Made by a program: the position numbers and the translations under genes
NCBI GenBank assembly: GCA_002394685.1
Contig: DGUP01000017.1
Location: forward strand, 1 to 64,000
From: Treponema sp. UBA4307
Lineage (GTDB): Bacteria; Spirochaetota; Spirochaetia; Treponematales; Treponemataceae
Direction: 5' to 3'
DNA: 64,000 bases
The notes under the pieces: generated by a model
Seen by the model: the letters and a program-made list of their open reading frames with translations, nothing else
Told to the model about the DNA's origin: nothing
Databases searched by the model: none
Shown here: positions 9,138 through 18,687 of the stretch, one piece after another
How the letters are laid out: every line of letters starts with the position of its first letter
Position numbering within the stretch: position 1 is the stretch's first letter

Positions 9138-10703
9138 ATGTTTTCAAGAAAACTTCCTATAGGTATTCAAAGCTTTGAAGATATTCGTAAAAATAATTAC
9201 TTATATGTTGATAAAACTTCGTATATCTATAACTTAATTCAGACAGGTAAAGTGTACTTTCTTTCTCGGCCGAGACGTTTTGGGAAAAGTCTATTATTAT
9301 CAACTCTGAAATCCTTTTTTTTAGGAAAAAAGGATTTATTTTCTGGATTAAGCATACAGAAAAAAGAAAATAGTTGGATTGAATATCCAGTTTTCTATTT
9401 TGATTTTGGTGGAAAAGAATATCGTACTCGTGAAGATCTTGAAGAAAAAATCAGAAGCCTCTTAAAAAATATAAAGGAAAATTACAACCTGAATTCAACT
9501 GAAAAGTCACTTGAATTAATTTTTTCAGATTATATAAAAGACATTTCAATTAGAACTGGTAAAAATGTAGTGGTTCTTGTTGACGAATATGATAAACCGT
9601 TACTAGAAACCTTAGATAATAAAATAGAAAATGAAAACTGCCGAAGTCTTTTAAGTGCCTTCTTTGGAGTCTTAAAACCTTGTGATGATTATATTCGGTT
9701 TGTATTTGTTACTGGAGTGACAAAATTTTCTAAGGTCAGTATTTTTAGTGATTTGAATCAGTTAAATGATATTTCTCTGAGTCCCTCTGCTGAAAGTTTA
9801 TGTGGAATTACACAAAAAGAATTATTGGAAAATTTTAATGATTCTATCCTGGAACTTGCAAGAGAAAACTCTATTACAAAAGAGGAATGCATAAATCTAT
9901 TACAATCAAAATATGATGGTTATCATTTTTCTAAGAATCTTATAGATATATACAATCCTTATAGTATTCTAAAAACTTTCAGTGATAATTTTTTTGGAAC
10001 TTATTGGTTTGAAACAGGGACGCCTACTTTTTTATTCAGGCAACTGGAACAGAATAATTTTAATATTTATAATTTTACAAAAGGTGTTGAGTATAGTATT
10101 TCAACTCTTATGAATAAAAGTGATGCGGATTTTGATATTGTACAGCTTTTATTTCAGTCCGGTTATATAACTATAAAAGATTGGAATAAGGAATTAAATA
10201 GCTTTATATTAAAATATCCAAATACTGAAGTAGAATATAGTTTTCTTTCAATTTTTTTACCAACTTTTATGAAACAGAATCAGCAAACTTCAGATTTTTG
10301 GATTCGTGAGTTTTATCGTGATATTAAAGATAACAATATTAATTCTTTTATGAACCGATTAAAATCAATAATTGCATCTGTTCCGTACGCATGTGAAAAA
10401 CGTACATCAGAACATGATTTTCAAATTGTTGTTTATCTTGTGTTTACGTTATTAGGGCAATTCACAATTGCAGAAAGTTATACAAACAAAGGAAGAATTG
10501 ATTGCCTTGTAGAAACAGATAAATCTGTTTTTATTTTCGAGTTCAAGGTTGATGAATCTGCTCTTGAAGCTTTAAAACAGATAAATACAAATGGTTACTA
10601 CGAAAAATATAGTTCAACGAATAAACAAGTAGTGAAAATCGGAGTATCATTTGATAGTTCAAAAAAAATACTATCTGAATGGATTTCAGAAAAACAAATA
10701 TGA
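9138..10703 (+). CDS. AAA-ATPase-like / PD-(D/E)XK nuclease-fold protein
   Basis: 521 residues of the AAA-ATPase_like plus DUF1703 family, common and often multicopy in gut bacteria; its function is not established. N-terminal nucleotide-binding loop RPRRFGKSLL at 44-53, Walker B VVVLVDEYD with D149-E150. The C-terminus has a PD-(D/E)XK core: D455 in GRIDCL and E468-x-K470 in FEFKVD. No ribosome-binding site; TATGAT/TATTAT boxes lie just before the ATG, so the mRNA may be leaderless. It is an accessory insertion among sugar genes. Confidence 0.85.
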   Translation: MFSRKLPIGIQSFEDIRKNNYLYVDKTSYIYNLIQTGKVYFLSRPRRFGKSLLLSTLKSFFLGKKDLFSGLSIQKKENSWIEYPVFYFDFGGKEYRTREDLEEKIRSLLKNIKENYNLNSTEKSLELIFSDYIKDISIRTGKNVVVLVDEYDKPLLETLDNKIENENCRSLLSAFFGVLKPCDDYIRFVFVTGVTKFSKVSIFSDLNQLNDISLSPSAESLCGITQKELLENFNDSILELARENSITKEECINLLQSKYDGYHFSKNLIDIYNPYSILKTFSDNFFGTYWFETGTPTFLFRQLEQNNFNIYNFTKGVEYSISTLMNKSDADFDIVQLLFQSGYITIKDWNKELNSFILKYPNTEVEYSFLSIFLPTFMKQNQQTSDFWIREFYRDIKDNNINSFMNRLKSIIASVPYACEKRTSEHDFQIVVYLVFTLLGQFTIAESYTNKGRIDCLVETDKSVFIFEFKVDESALEALKQINTNGYYEKYSSTNKQVVKIGVSFDSSKKILSEWISEKQI

Positions 10704-10764
10704 GTAAGGTGTCTGATTCACAAGATAGATGTTTTGGGGGAAGTCAGCATCGTTAAAATATTTT

Positions 10765-11853
10765 CTATATACTTTCAATATATTCTTTGAAACATTTGAC
10801 TGCTTTTTCCCATGTAAACTGCTGTATAAATTTGTTGCCAGTTTTAGCAATTCTGGTTCTTAATTCTTTATCTTTAATTAGTTTCAGAATATTTGAGGCC
10901 AATTCTTTTACGTCATAAACCTCGCTTAAAAGGGCAGTTTCATTATCTTTTGCATATAAACTAAAACCTGGTATGTCTGTACAGCACAAAGCTGCGCCAC
11001 ACTGCATTGCTTCAGCAGGAGGAAGAGCCATTCCTTCAGCCTTGGAAGCGGCAATAAATATAGCAGCAGTATTATATATTTTATTATGTTCTTCTTGATT
11101 TGGTTTTTTATAATACGTATACCAGTTTGGTAAATCTTTCGGTCTATCAGGCATTCCAAAAATGTTTACATGCAGTTCCGGAATTGTTTCCTTTACAATT
11201 TTAAGTGCTTCAAATGAATCTATACATCGTTTTCTCTCATCATCATGATTGAGCATTGCGATTTCATATTGTTTTCGGGTTTCAATTGGATTTGTAAGTT
11301 TGAAATAGTCAAAATCAAATCCATTTGGAATTAATTTTGCTTCTTCACCCACACTGTTTATTTTTTCAACAAGCCATGGAGCGATTGCTATTTTATTAAG
11401 GGGAAACTTGTAAGAGTCTAAAACTTGTTGTTCACTTAAACCAAACCAAGCTTCAAAATCTTGAATTAGATAAAATCCATTTTTTTTAGTAACACCAATC
11501 TTATTTAAGTCATAAGCAGTCTTTAATGAAGTTGCAACAAAAATTGCATCTTTATATTTCCTTAATAATTTTTTTGTAATACTCAGACATGGGATTTTTT
11601 TTATTCTGGAATCTAGATTGAACCATGATGCTGGATGAAAAAGGCCAAATATTTTTTTTATAGACCAGGTACATAATCCTCTTAGTCTTGTTAAAATACT
11701 GATTTTTTCTTTTTTAATGTTGAACCTAAAATAAGGATATAGAATGGAAACTTTGTAATCGCTTATAAGTCTGTTTGCATATTCGTAAACTACCTTGTAG
11801 CCTCCAATAGGGCCTTTTTCACAACCTGGTAAAACAAAAATAATGTGCTTCAA
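10765..11853 (-). CDS. Glycosyltransferase family 4-type (GT-B fold)
   Basis: 362 residues. N-terminal GIGGYKVVYEYANRL-like segment (here 'GPIGGYKVVYEYANRL') and a C-terminal nucleotide-sugar site with AASKAEGMALPPAEAMQCG, typical of GT4-type enzymes, including the E-x7-E pair. It starts at a TTG codon with GAGG about 11 bases upstream. It is last in the minus-strand set wzm-wzt-thiN-GT2-GT4, 45 bases after the GT2 gene. Confidence 0.83.
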   Translation of the reverse strand: MKHIIFVLPGCEKGPIGGYKVVYEYANRLISDYKVSILYPYFRFNIKKEKISILTRLRGLCTWSIKKIFGLFHPASWFNLDSRIKKIPCLSITKKLLRKYKDAIFVATSLKTAYDLNKIGVTKKNGFYLIQDFEAWFGLSEQQVLDSYKFPLNKIAIAPWLVEKINSVGEEAKLIPNGFDFDYFKLTNPIETRKQYEIAMLNHDDERKRCIDSFEALKIVKETIPELHVNIFGMPDRPKDLPNWYTYYKKPNQEEHNKIYNTAAIFIAASKAEGMALPPAEAMQCGAALCCTDIPGFSLYAKDNETALLSEVYDVKELASNILKLIKDKELRTRIAKTGNKFIQQFTWEKAVKCFKEYIESI

Positions 11854-11898
11854 AATATTATAACCTCACACAATTTTTTTAATATCAATATGGATAAT

Positions 11899-12813
11899 TC
11901 ATATAAAGTCAATTCTAGGATTAAAAAATAATCCATCTCTGTGAGCTTTCTTAATAGAGTGTTTTAATTTTTTATTCCCAGAAATTTTCTGTAATATTTT
12001 ATTGATTTTGTATTTATAGAAAAGATACCACAGAAAGAATTTTAATTTTGAACGATCCCTTCTTTCAAGAAATATTTTATTTCTTTCTCCGTAATAGTAT
12101 TTCCATGCAAGAGAATCATCTGCTGTTGAAAGAATTACCCCGTAGTTGTTTTTTGTTTTATGATAAACAATACTGTCTAAAACTAATCCCCCGAAAAAAT
12201 TTGCTTTAACGATTCTTTCTGTATATTCCTGGTCATCTCCCCAGATGAAGAACTCTTTGTATGGTAAACCCACTTTTTTAATTGCTTCTGCACTGATTAA
12301 GCATGAAACAAAAGAATTGTATTTTAATGTGAGAACTCCCTGGTTCATAAATGTATTCCACTGATAATCTCTGAGGTTATTATTTGAAGGAATTACATTG
12401 TTCATAATATGAGGAGTTCCGTCAGTGAAAAGAACTCTACTACCTAGAAAACCTATATCCTTAACTAGATTTGTTTTATCCATCAGTTTTTCAAGGGAAT
12501 CCTTATTCGGAATAGTATCGTCATCCATAAGCCAAATCCACTCACTCTCCAGTTCAATGGCTTTTTTTATTCCCTGATAAAATCCTCCTGCTCCCCCAAT
12601 ATTTTCAGAAAGATTTACTATTTCAAATAATGGGTTTGAGGAATACTTTGTTTCAATATAGTTCTTTGTCTCATCAGTAGAGTTATTATTAATTATAATA
12701 ATTTTATCTAAGTTGAATGTTTGCTGTTCAAGAGACTGCAGATTTTCTTTAAGGAGATTGAGTCGATTGTAGGTGACTACAACTGCTGATACTTTATTTT
12801 TATTGCTATTCAT
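11899..12813 (-). CDS. Glycosyltransferase family 2 (rhamnosyl/galactofuranosyl-transferase type)
   Basis: 304 residues from the ATG at 12813 (GGA eight bases upstream); a TTG four codons earlier is possible but less likely. Motifs: VSAVVVTYNRLNLL, NNNSTDET, GGAGGFYQGI and WLMDDDTIP, the DDD motif found in rhamnosyl- and galactofuranosyl-transferases. With rml genes nearby a rhamnosyltransferase is attractive, but the donor is not proved by sequence. Confidence 0.85.
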   Translation of the reverse strand: MNSNKNKVSAVVVTYNRLNLLKENLQSLEQQTFNLDKIIIINNNSTDETKNYIETKYSSNPLFEIVNLSENIGGAGGFYQGIKKAIELESEWIWLMDDDTIPNKDSLEKLMDKTNLVKDIGFLGSRVLFTDGTPHIMNNVIPSNNNLRDYQWNTFMNQGVLTLKYNSFVSCLISAEAIKKVGLPYKEFFIWGDDQEYTERIVKANFFGGLVLDSIVYHKTKNNYGVILSTADDSLAWKYYYGERNKIFLERRDRSKLKFFLWYLFYKYKINKILQKISGNKKLKHSIKKAHRDGLFFNPRIDFI

Positions 12814-12850
12814 TATAAATTCCAAAAAATTAATTTGTTATTTAAAAGTA

Positions 12851-13588
12851 TCATTTTAAATCTTTCATGTCCACAACTGAAAATGTGGAGTGAATTTGCG
12901 CACTCAAAGATGTAATCACCAGGAAGTCTTTTCTATGAGCGGTGAGTGTAACTTGGCCAGAGGTGGCAACTTTTTCAGAAATACGGTTGGAAAGGCTGGG
13001 CATTCCTTTTTTGTTAAAGATGCTGCAGCCCCACTTAAGCCCCTGACCTGTGAGCCAGCCGCCTCTGTTTGAATAAGCACACCTTGCTACGGAAAGGTAG
13101 TCGTTTTCTTTTAGTCCGCTGATTTTTACAGTGTGACCTTTTTGCAGAAAATATACTGCCTGTTCTTTCAAAAACCAGACATCCGGTCTTTCTCTCCCGG
13201 AAAAAGTGTTGTATATGGAAAGAAGATGATCAAATCTTCCGCCGTCTCCTCCAATCAGGGTGATGTGAGGGATGAGTTTTTTTTCTGCTACCATTTTATG
13301 AGCGTAGTGCAGGGCCAGCTCTGTATCAGTGTAGTCTTTGTCCTGAGGAAAGTTTTTTATGATTTGAGAATCGTACTGGCTAAGCAGGTTTCGGCTGCTT
13401 AAACTGTCAAAATCCCCCAGTATTAAATCCGGAGTAAATCTGTATTTTCTGCACAAATCCAGACCGGAATCAGCTGCAATAGTGCAGTTGCAGGGTGTCT
13501 CTTCTAAATAATGCTGAATATTTTCTTTGCAGGGAGCAAGTCCTCCCGTAAAAACTCTGATGTAAAAAAAATTCTTTTGACCCTTCAT
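12851..13588 (-). CDS. thiN: Thiamine pyrophosphokinase
   Basis: Converts thiamine to thiamine diphosphate with ATP. 245 residues. Family motifs: AADSGLDLC, PDLILGDFDS, FPQDKDYTDTELAL and GGDGGRFDHLLS (substrate-binding and magnesium-binding acidic residues). A housekeeping gene sitting inside a polysaccharide export operon, 18 bases after wzt and about 40 bases before a glycosyltransferase, is unusual; see findings. Confidence 0.93.
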   Translation of the reverse strand: MKGQKNFFYIRVFTGGLAPCKENIQHYLEETPCNCTIAADSGLDLCRKYRFTPDLILGDFDSLSSRNLLSQYDSQIIKNFPQDKDYTDTELALHYAHKMVAEKKLIPHITLIGGDGGRFDHLLSIYNTFSGRERPDVWFLKEQAVYFLQKGHTVKISGLKENDYLSVARCAYSNRGGWLTGQGLKWGCSIFNKKGMPSLSNRISEKVATSGQVTLTAHRKDFLVITSLSAQIHSTFSVVDMKDLK

Positions 13589-13606
13589 TTTAATCCTGCA
13601 TAAAAC

Positions 13607-14374
13607 TTATTTTGTCATTTCCTCATATTTAGGAGCAATGTCGTTTATATCGCCGAAAGCTATTAATTTTCCGTGGTCCAGAATCATTGCTTTATTGCAG
13701 AGTCTTTGTACCTGTTCTAGAGAATGGCTTACAAAAAGAACTGAGGCTCCTTTATTAAACATATCCATTACCCTTTGTTCGCTTCTCTGACGGAATTTGC
13801 TGTCACCAACACTGAGAACTTCATCCAGAATAAGAATGTCCGGTTCTACAAGAGTACAGATTGAAAATCCCAGACGGCTTCTCATACCACTGGAATAATT
13901 TTTTATGGGAACATCTACAAAATCCTTTAACTCTGCAAACTCAATAATCTCATCAAATTTTGACTGAAGGAATTTTTTTGAATAACCAAGTATGGCTCCG
14001 TAAAGAAAAATATTCTCTCTTGCCGTATACTCATTTTCAAAACCAGCTCCCAGTTCCAGAAGAGGTGCCAGAACGCCTTGTTTTTTTACACTGCCGGAAG
14101 TAGGTTTGTAAACTCCCGCAATAACTTTAAGCAGTGTGGATTTTCCAGCTCCGTTCAGTCCCAGAATACCCAGCCGGTCACCTTTATTTAGAATAAAGGA
14201 AATATCTTTTAATGCATAAAAGTGATTGAATTTGATTTTTCTTTTAAAGAATTTAATTACAAAATCCTTAAGTGTATCGATTTTTTCCTTGGACAAATTA
14301 AACTCAACAGTTAAGTCTTCTACTTGAATTGCTATATTTTCATCCAGAGGTTTATTAAATTTTCCTATATTCAT
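13607..14374 (-). CDS. wzt: Polysaccharide ABC exporter ATPase
   Basis: 255 residues. Walker A GLNGAGKST at 72-80, signature YSSGMRSRL at 160-168, Walker B DILILDEVLSVGD at 179-191. It powers export of a finished polysaccharide with the Wzm permease encoded 15 bases upstream. It ends soon after the NBD, so it lacks the C-terminal sugar-binding domain found in O8/O9-type Wzt proteins and resembles KpsT/TagH-type ATPases. A damaged second copy of its 3' end is at 18294-18448. Confidence 0.93.
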   Translation of the reverse strand: MNIGKFNKPLDENIAIQVEDLTVEFNLSKEKIDTLKDFVIKFFKRKIKFNHFYALKDISFILNKGDRLGILGLNGAGKSTLLKVIAGVYKPTSGSVKKQGVLAPLLELGAGFENEYTARENIFLYGAILGYSKKFLQSKFDEIIEFAELKDFVDVPIKNYSSGMRSRLGFSICTLVEPDILILDEVLSVGDSKFRQRSEQRVMDMFNKGASVLFVSHSLEQVQRLCNKAMILDHGKLIAFGDINDIAPKYEEMTK

Positions 14375-14389
14375 TTTAAACTCCTGTTG

Positions 14390-15163
14390 CTAGATACTGA
14401 ATACAAATTTGTCCTTAAGTTTGTAGAACATAAAATTCCCCAGAGAAAATAAAACTGCAATAAAACCGCAGGTATAGAGAATTCCATGTATACCGACCGG
14501 TTGGGACAGAACTGCATTTCTGGCCAGTGTAATTATATGGTAAACAGGATTTATATTAAGAATCCAGGCAAAACCGCTGCTAAGGATTTTTTCGGGATAA
14601 TAGAAGATTGCACTCATGTACATAATAATCATGCAGAGTACATTCCAGATGTATTCAATATCTCTGAAGAAAACATTCATACAGCAAAGAATAGTACCAC
14701 AACTTAAGGTAAGCATGAAAATTAAAATGAGCGCTGGAATAAGCCATAATACCCGAACGGTGGGAACTACCTTGCAGAAAATATCTACCATTATGATTAC
14801 AATGGTAGATATTAAAAAAATGATGTAAGAAAAAATAGTTGAGGACAGCGGGTAAAGGTATTTTGGAATGTAGACTTTTTTTATCATGCAGGAATTCTGC
14901 CTGATTGAAGTCATTGCTGCTCGGGAGCCTTCCTGAAAGAATGACATAAAGAGTCGTCCTATAATAATGTATAGCGGATATGTAGGATTTTTATTGTTAA
15001 AAAGTGTTCCAAATACTATTACAAGTACTATTGTAGAAAGAATCGGTTCAATAAGGGACCATAAAATACCAAGATATGATCGTCTGTATTTAAGTCTGAT
15101 GCCTTTTTTTACAAGTTCAACAAGTAAGAATCTGTATTGGCGTAAAATTGATGTTTGTCTCAT
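14390..15163 (-). CDS. wzm: Polysaccharide ABC exporter permease
   Basis: 257 residues, six predicted membrane segments, ABC-2 type. The N-terminal motif RYRRSYLGILWSLIEP is diagnostic of Wzm/TagG/KpsM proteins. It heads the operon wzm-wzt-thiN-GT2-GT4. TATAAT at 15172-15177 is eight bases before the ATG with no ribosome-binding site, suggesting a leaderless mRNA. The first 50 codons and the promoter are nearly repeated at 18448-18615. Confidence 0.92.
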   Translation of the reverse strand: MRQTSILRQYRFLLVELVKKGIRLKYRRSYLGILWSLIEPILSTIVLVIVFGTLFNNKNPTYPLYIIIGRLFMSFFQEGSRAAMTSIRQNSCMIKKVYIPKYLYPLSSTIFSYIIFLISTIVIIMVDIFCKVVPTVRVLWLIPALILIFMLTLSCGTILCCMNVFFRDIEYIWNVLCMIIMYMSAIFYYPEKILSSGFAWILNINPVYHIITLARNAVLSQPVGIHGILYTCGFIAVLFSLGNFMFYKLKDKFVFSI

Positions 15164-15539
15164 ATTTCTTGATTATAACTTAATATGTCAGATGACTCAA
15201 TTATGATCATTTTTTTATATTCTAAATAGACCTGTCATGGCGGGTAGTAGTGCCCATAGAACTGAAAAAAAAAGGAAATTTATCAGAGAGAAGTTTATCT
15301 TGCGTTGATGATGAACAAAACTCTGAATAAACTGCACTGAAATAAAAGGAGAGAAAACTATTTATTCTCTTTTTTAGATGGTTTTAGAATAATTAAAAAG
15401 GTATATTATGTATATGTGTTAATTTGTATCAGATGGGTTGGAAAAATTGGAAAGAAAGCATTGATTTTTATTGTTAGTTTTTTTACACAAAATTGTTTTC
15501 ATTAGCCAAAGGGCAATTTTTTTGCTACAATAAATCAAT
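15164..15539. other. Divergent intergenic region between wzm and the HipA-like gene
   Basis: 376 bases without a credible gene. It contains the wzm promoter on the minus strand and a weak AT-rich hairpin with a T-run at about 15344-15375 that could act as a terminator. A TACAAT box at 15526-15531 lies eight bases before the ATG at 15540, probably the -10 element for that gene. Confidence 0.5.
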
Positions 15540-16703
15540 ATGTCAGATTTAATTTACACTCTGATAAATAAAGAAACTCCTCTGTGCGACTTTATAATCG
15601 AAGGCGAAGGCGAACTTGAACTTTGCAGGGTTATAAAGGAATATAATTCACGTCCTTTCTGGTGTGATGATATAGACTCTTGGTGTGCTAACAGAAGCTC
15701 CGCAAAACACAGAAGTCATGTAAACAAAATTCTTGAAATGTGCGGGGGAAAAACAAAAAGCGGCTTCATAGCATTAACCCATTGTCTTTCTTTAACTGAT
15801 ACTCTATGGGTAAAGTCAAACCATGAAGATGTTTCCTGGAAGCAGGTAAATTTATACGAGAATAATTTTGATGAGGTTGTATCTAAACTTTCCTTTGACG
15901 GAAACGGGCTTTTCGGAATACAGATGTCTACAACCTCTCCGGAACTTACAACAGACGGCGCCTACGATAAATGCTGGCTTAATGAAAAAGATGGCATCCA
16001 TCTTATAAAAACAGGCAGTGACGGAGCAAGAAATACTGGGCTTGAACCTTACGGAGAAGTTCTTGCAAGTCAGGTCTTTGAAAAAATGTTTGTTTCAACA
16101 GAATCGGCTGATTCTGTAAAGTATTCTTTAAGAAAATACGACGGAAGAATTGTTTCTGACTGTAAAATATTCACCTCTCAGGAATACGGCTATCGTCCAA
16201 TTTCTCTTTTCTATAAAGATAAACTTACACTTCCAAAATTACTGGAAATCTACCGCGATTTTAATTGTGAAGATGCTTTCCGGCGTATGATTGTGGCAGA
16301 CTGCATCACCTTAAATTGCGACCGTCACTTTGGTAATTTTGGATTTTTAGTTAATAATCAGACTTTTGAGCGCACAATTCTTAATCCCTGTTTCGATTTT
16401 AATATGGCCTTTGTGCCTTTTGCAGAAGAGGGCTTTGATTTTGGAAAAGACTCTCAAGGTAAAGAGCTTGATTTTGATGAGTATCTTTCAAAACGCGGAC
16501 CAGTTATTGGAAGCAATTATGTAGCACCTGCCCGCGCTATTCTTACTCCAGAAATAAAAAAATGTGTTGAAGAAATCCGGGAAACAAAACTCGTTATAAT
16601 CTGTGATGAAAAATTTACAGAAAAACGACTTTTTCAAATGAATATGATAAAAAACGTTCAGTGTGAACGAATCTTAGGCTTTGATACAAAGTGGGCTTTT
16701 TAA
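15540..16703 (+). CDS. HipA-like serine/threonine kinase-fold protein (solitary)
   Basis: 387 residues. The C-terminal half has the HipA-type kinase core: catalytic D261 and N266 in NCDRHFGNFG and the metal-binding D286 in CFDFNMAF. HipA kinases phosphorylate proteins such as GltX in toxin-antitoxin modules. Here there is no HipB-like DNA-binding partner on either side, and the N-terminus differs from classical HipA. The gene appears leaderless and solitary. Its substrate and any antitoxin are unknown. Confidence 0.7.
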   Translation: MSDLIYTLINKETPLCDFIIEGEGELELCRVIKEYNSRPFWCDDIDSWCANRSSAKHRSHVNKILEMCGGKTKSGFIALTHCLSLTDTLWVKSNHEDVSWKQVNLYENNFDEVVSKLSFDGNGLFGIQMSTTSPELTTDGAYDKCWLNEKDGIHLIKTGSDGARNTGLEPYGEVLASQVFEKMFVSTESADSVKYSLRKYDGRIVSDCKIFTSQEYGYRPISLFYKDKLTLPKLLEIYRDFNCEDAFRRMIVADCITLNCDRHFGNFGFLVNNQTFERTILNPCFDFNMAFVPFAEEGFDFGKDSQGKELDFDEYLSKRGPVIGSNYVAPARAILTPEIKKCVEEIRETKLVIICDEKFTEKRLFQMNMIKNVQCERILGFDTKWAF

Positions 16704-16763
16704 TTCAAAAATTACTCATATTTACAATTACATAAATAAAGATAAAAAATAACTATCGTTTAA

Positions 16764-17711
16764 TTAGTGTCTTAATTTTTTTATGAAACTAAAATATCTT
16801 GGAGAAATATAAATGAGCAGAAATTTTAAAATTGCTTTTATCCTGAAATTATTCTTTAAGCAGTAGAAAAAATATTTAAAATAAAAGAAATAACCTCGTT
16901 TTGAAGGATAGGTTTTCATGAAATAGTAAATTCTGTTTTCCAGATTTTTGCAGGCAAGCTGACATAATTCTGTTTCATTTTTATCTTTGTAAAAAATTAT
17001 TCTTTCTTTTTTTGCCCATAATTCATCATCTATTTTTTTTCTGTTTGGTGTATTTACAATGGAAGTTGGATTAGAATAATAATAAAGTTTTTTCCTTATA
17101 AGTATAACTTTATCAGTAAAATTTTTTGTATTCCACAGATATTGACATGTAGTAATGTTATCTTCTCCAAAACGTCCTTCGGGAAAATCACAAATTGATA
17201 AAACTTCTTTTTTGTAAAGTTTAGCCCAGGCGGTTACAAATATTCCTTTATTCTTCATCATATTTTGTCCGGCGCTTGTGTGATCATAAATTTCTATATT
17301 GTTCTCATAAGCTTTGTATTCTTCATTTTGATAATAGTTATCTGATTTACCTTTTTCATAGGTACAGCAGGATATACTTGCGTTATTGGCTGTAAGTGCA
17401 TTTAACAAATACTCTAAATAATACTTTGAAATGTAATCATCAGAATCAATAAAACCAATATATTCTCCGTTAGCTTTTTTAAGTCCTTCATTCCTTGCTG
17501 CAGATAAACCTTTGTTTTCCTGTCTAAAAGCTTTAATTCGTGAATCAATCTTTTTATATTTATTTATAATACTAGGGCAATTATCTGTAGAGCCATCATC
17601 AATTATTATTAACTCAAAATTGGAATAGGTTTGTGAAAGAATGCTATTCAGGCAGCGTTCGAGGTATTTCTCAACATTGTAAACTGGTAAAATTAAACTG
17701 ACAAAACTCAT
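16764..17711 (-). CDS. Glycosyltransferase family 2
   Basis: 315 residues, GT2 fold: VSLILPVYNVEKYLE at the start, IDDGSTDNCPSII, GLSAARNEGL and the metal site IDSDDYI. AAGGAG precedes the ATG closely. The C-terminal half is basic and aromatic with a membrane-associating stretch. It is isolated between the HipA-like gene and the wzm/wzt/rmlB scar, so its original operon partners have probably been lost. Confidence 0.87.
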   Translation of the reverse strand: MSFVSLILPVYNVEKYLERCLNSILSQTYSNFELIIIDDGSTDNCPSIINKYKKIDSRIKAFRQENKGLSAARNEGLKKANGEYIGFIDSDDYISKYYLEYLLNALTANNASISCCTYEKGKSDNYYQNEEYKAYENNIEIYDHTSAGQNMMKNKGIFVTAWAKLYKKEVLSICDFPEGRFGEDNITTCQYLWNTKNFTDKVILIRKKLYYYSNPTSIVNTPNRKKIDDELWAKKERIIFYKDKNETELCQLACKNLENRIYYFMKTYPSKRGYFFYFKYFFYCLKNNFRIKAILKFLLIYISPRYFSFIKKLRH

Positions 17712-17754
17712 GATTCTCCTTATACATATGTACAGATAAGAATTAAAATTTTTA

Positions 17755-18294
17755 TTATTGTAAATAATATTTTAATGTTTGTAAAATCCCTGCTTCGAAA
17801 GTGATTTCCGGTTTCCAGCCTAGTTCGTTTTTGATTTTTGTGTTGTCTATGGCATATCTTAAGTCATGTCCTGGTCGATCGGTTACATGTTCTATGAGAG
17901 CCTGCATCTTGTCCAACGATATTGATTTTTCTTCTGAAATTGCGGTCATTATTTTTAAGAGCAGTTCTTTGTTGTTTAGTTCGCAGCTTGCTCCAATATT
18001 CCACCTTTCTCCTGCCGGTGATTTTTTGATTATGCTCCAGACTGCTTTGTTATGATCTTCTACATAGATCCAGTCGCATACATTATTTCCGCTGTCGTAT
18101 AAAGGAATCTTTTCCCCATGAAGTATGTTTTTAATTATAAGTGGAATAAATTTTTCTTCATTTTGAAAAGGACCATAGTTATTTGAGCAGTTAGAAAGTG
18201 TTACTGGTAATCCGTAAGTTGTGTAATAGGAAAGAACCAGAAAATCTGAAGAAGCTTTGCTTGCTGAATATGGAAAATGGGGATTGTAAGGATA
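17755..18294 (-). pseudogene. Truncated rmlB (dTDP-glucose 4,6-dehydratase), 3' half
   Basis: The minus-strand frame is open from about 18294 to the stop at 17755 and reads the C-terminal half of RmlB: YNPHFPYSASK (catalytic YxxxK), TYGLPVTLSNCSNNYGP, DWIYVEDHNKAVW, VTDRPGHDLRYAID. The N-terminal NAD-binding half is absent. The upstream junction runs directly into a wzt fragment in another frame. It is similar to, but not identical with, the intact rmlB at 2829-3974. Confidence 0.9.
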
Positions 18295-18448
18295 TATCTT
18301 CTATGTTGCCAAAGACTAAAAGTTTTCCGTGGTCCAGAATCATTGCTTTATTGCAGAGCCTTTGTACCTGTTCCTGAGAATGGCTTACGAAAAGTACTGT
18401 GGCTCCTTTGTCAAACATTTTCATTATTCTGTTTTCGCTTTTCTGCAT
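18294..18448 (-). pseudogene. Truncated wzt (ABC ATPase), 3' fragment
   Basis: Reads KSENRIMKMFDKGATVLF, SHSQEQVQRLCNKAMILDHG, then KLLVFGNIEDI, matching the intact Wzt from about residue 196 to its end. The Walker motifs are lost. At about 18294 it fuses out of frame into rmlB; at about 18448 it is fused to the 5' part of wzm. Confidence 0.9.
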
Positions 18449-18597
18449 ACTATTACAAGTACTATTGTAGAAAGAATCGGTTCAATAAGGGACCATAAAA
18501 TACCAAGATATGAACGCCTGTATTTTAGTCTGATTCCTTTTTTTACAAGTTCAACAAGTAAGAATCTGTATTGCCGTAAAAGTGATGCTCTTCTCAT
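18448..18597 (-). pseudogene. Truncated wzm (ABC permease), 5' fragment
   Basis: The first 50 codons of a Wzm (MRRASLLRQYRFLLVELVKK then GIRLKYRRSYLGILWSLIEP), nearly identical in DNA to the intact wzm at 15014-15163. The similarity continues into the upstream TATAAT region. The frame then jumps into the wzt fragment, so an internal deletion removed the rest of wzm and most of wzt. Confidence 0.92.
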
Positions 18598-18687
18598 ATT
18601 TTTTAATTATAACTAAATTTGTCAGGGGAAACAATTCTATAAGTAAGGGTATAATAAATTAATTTTTTTAAGAATGAGAAATACCTT

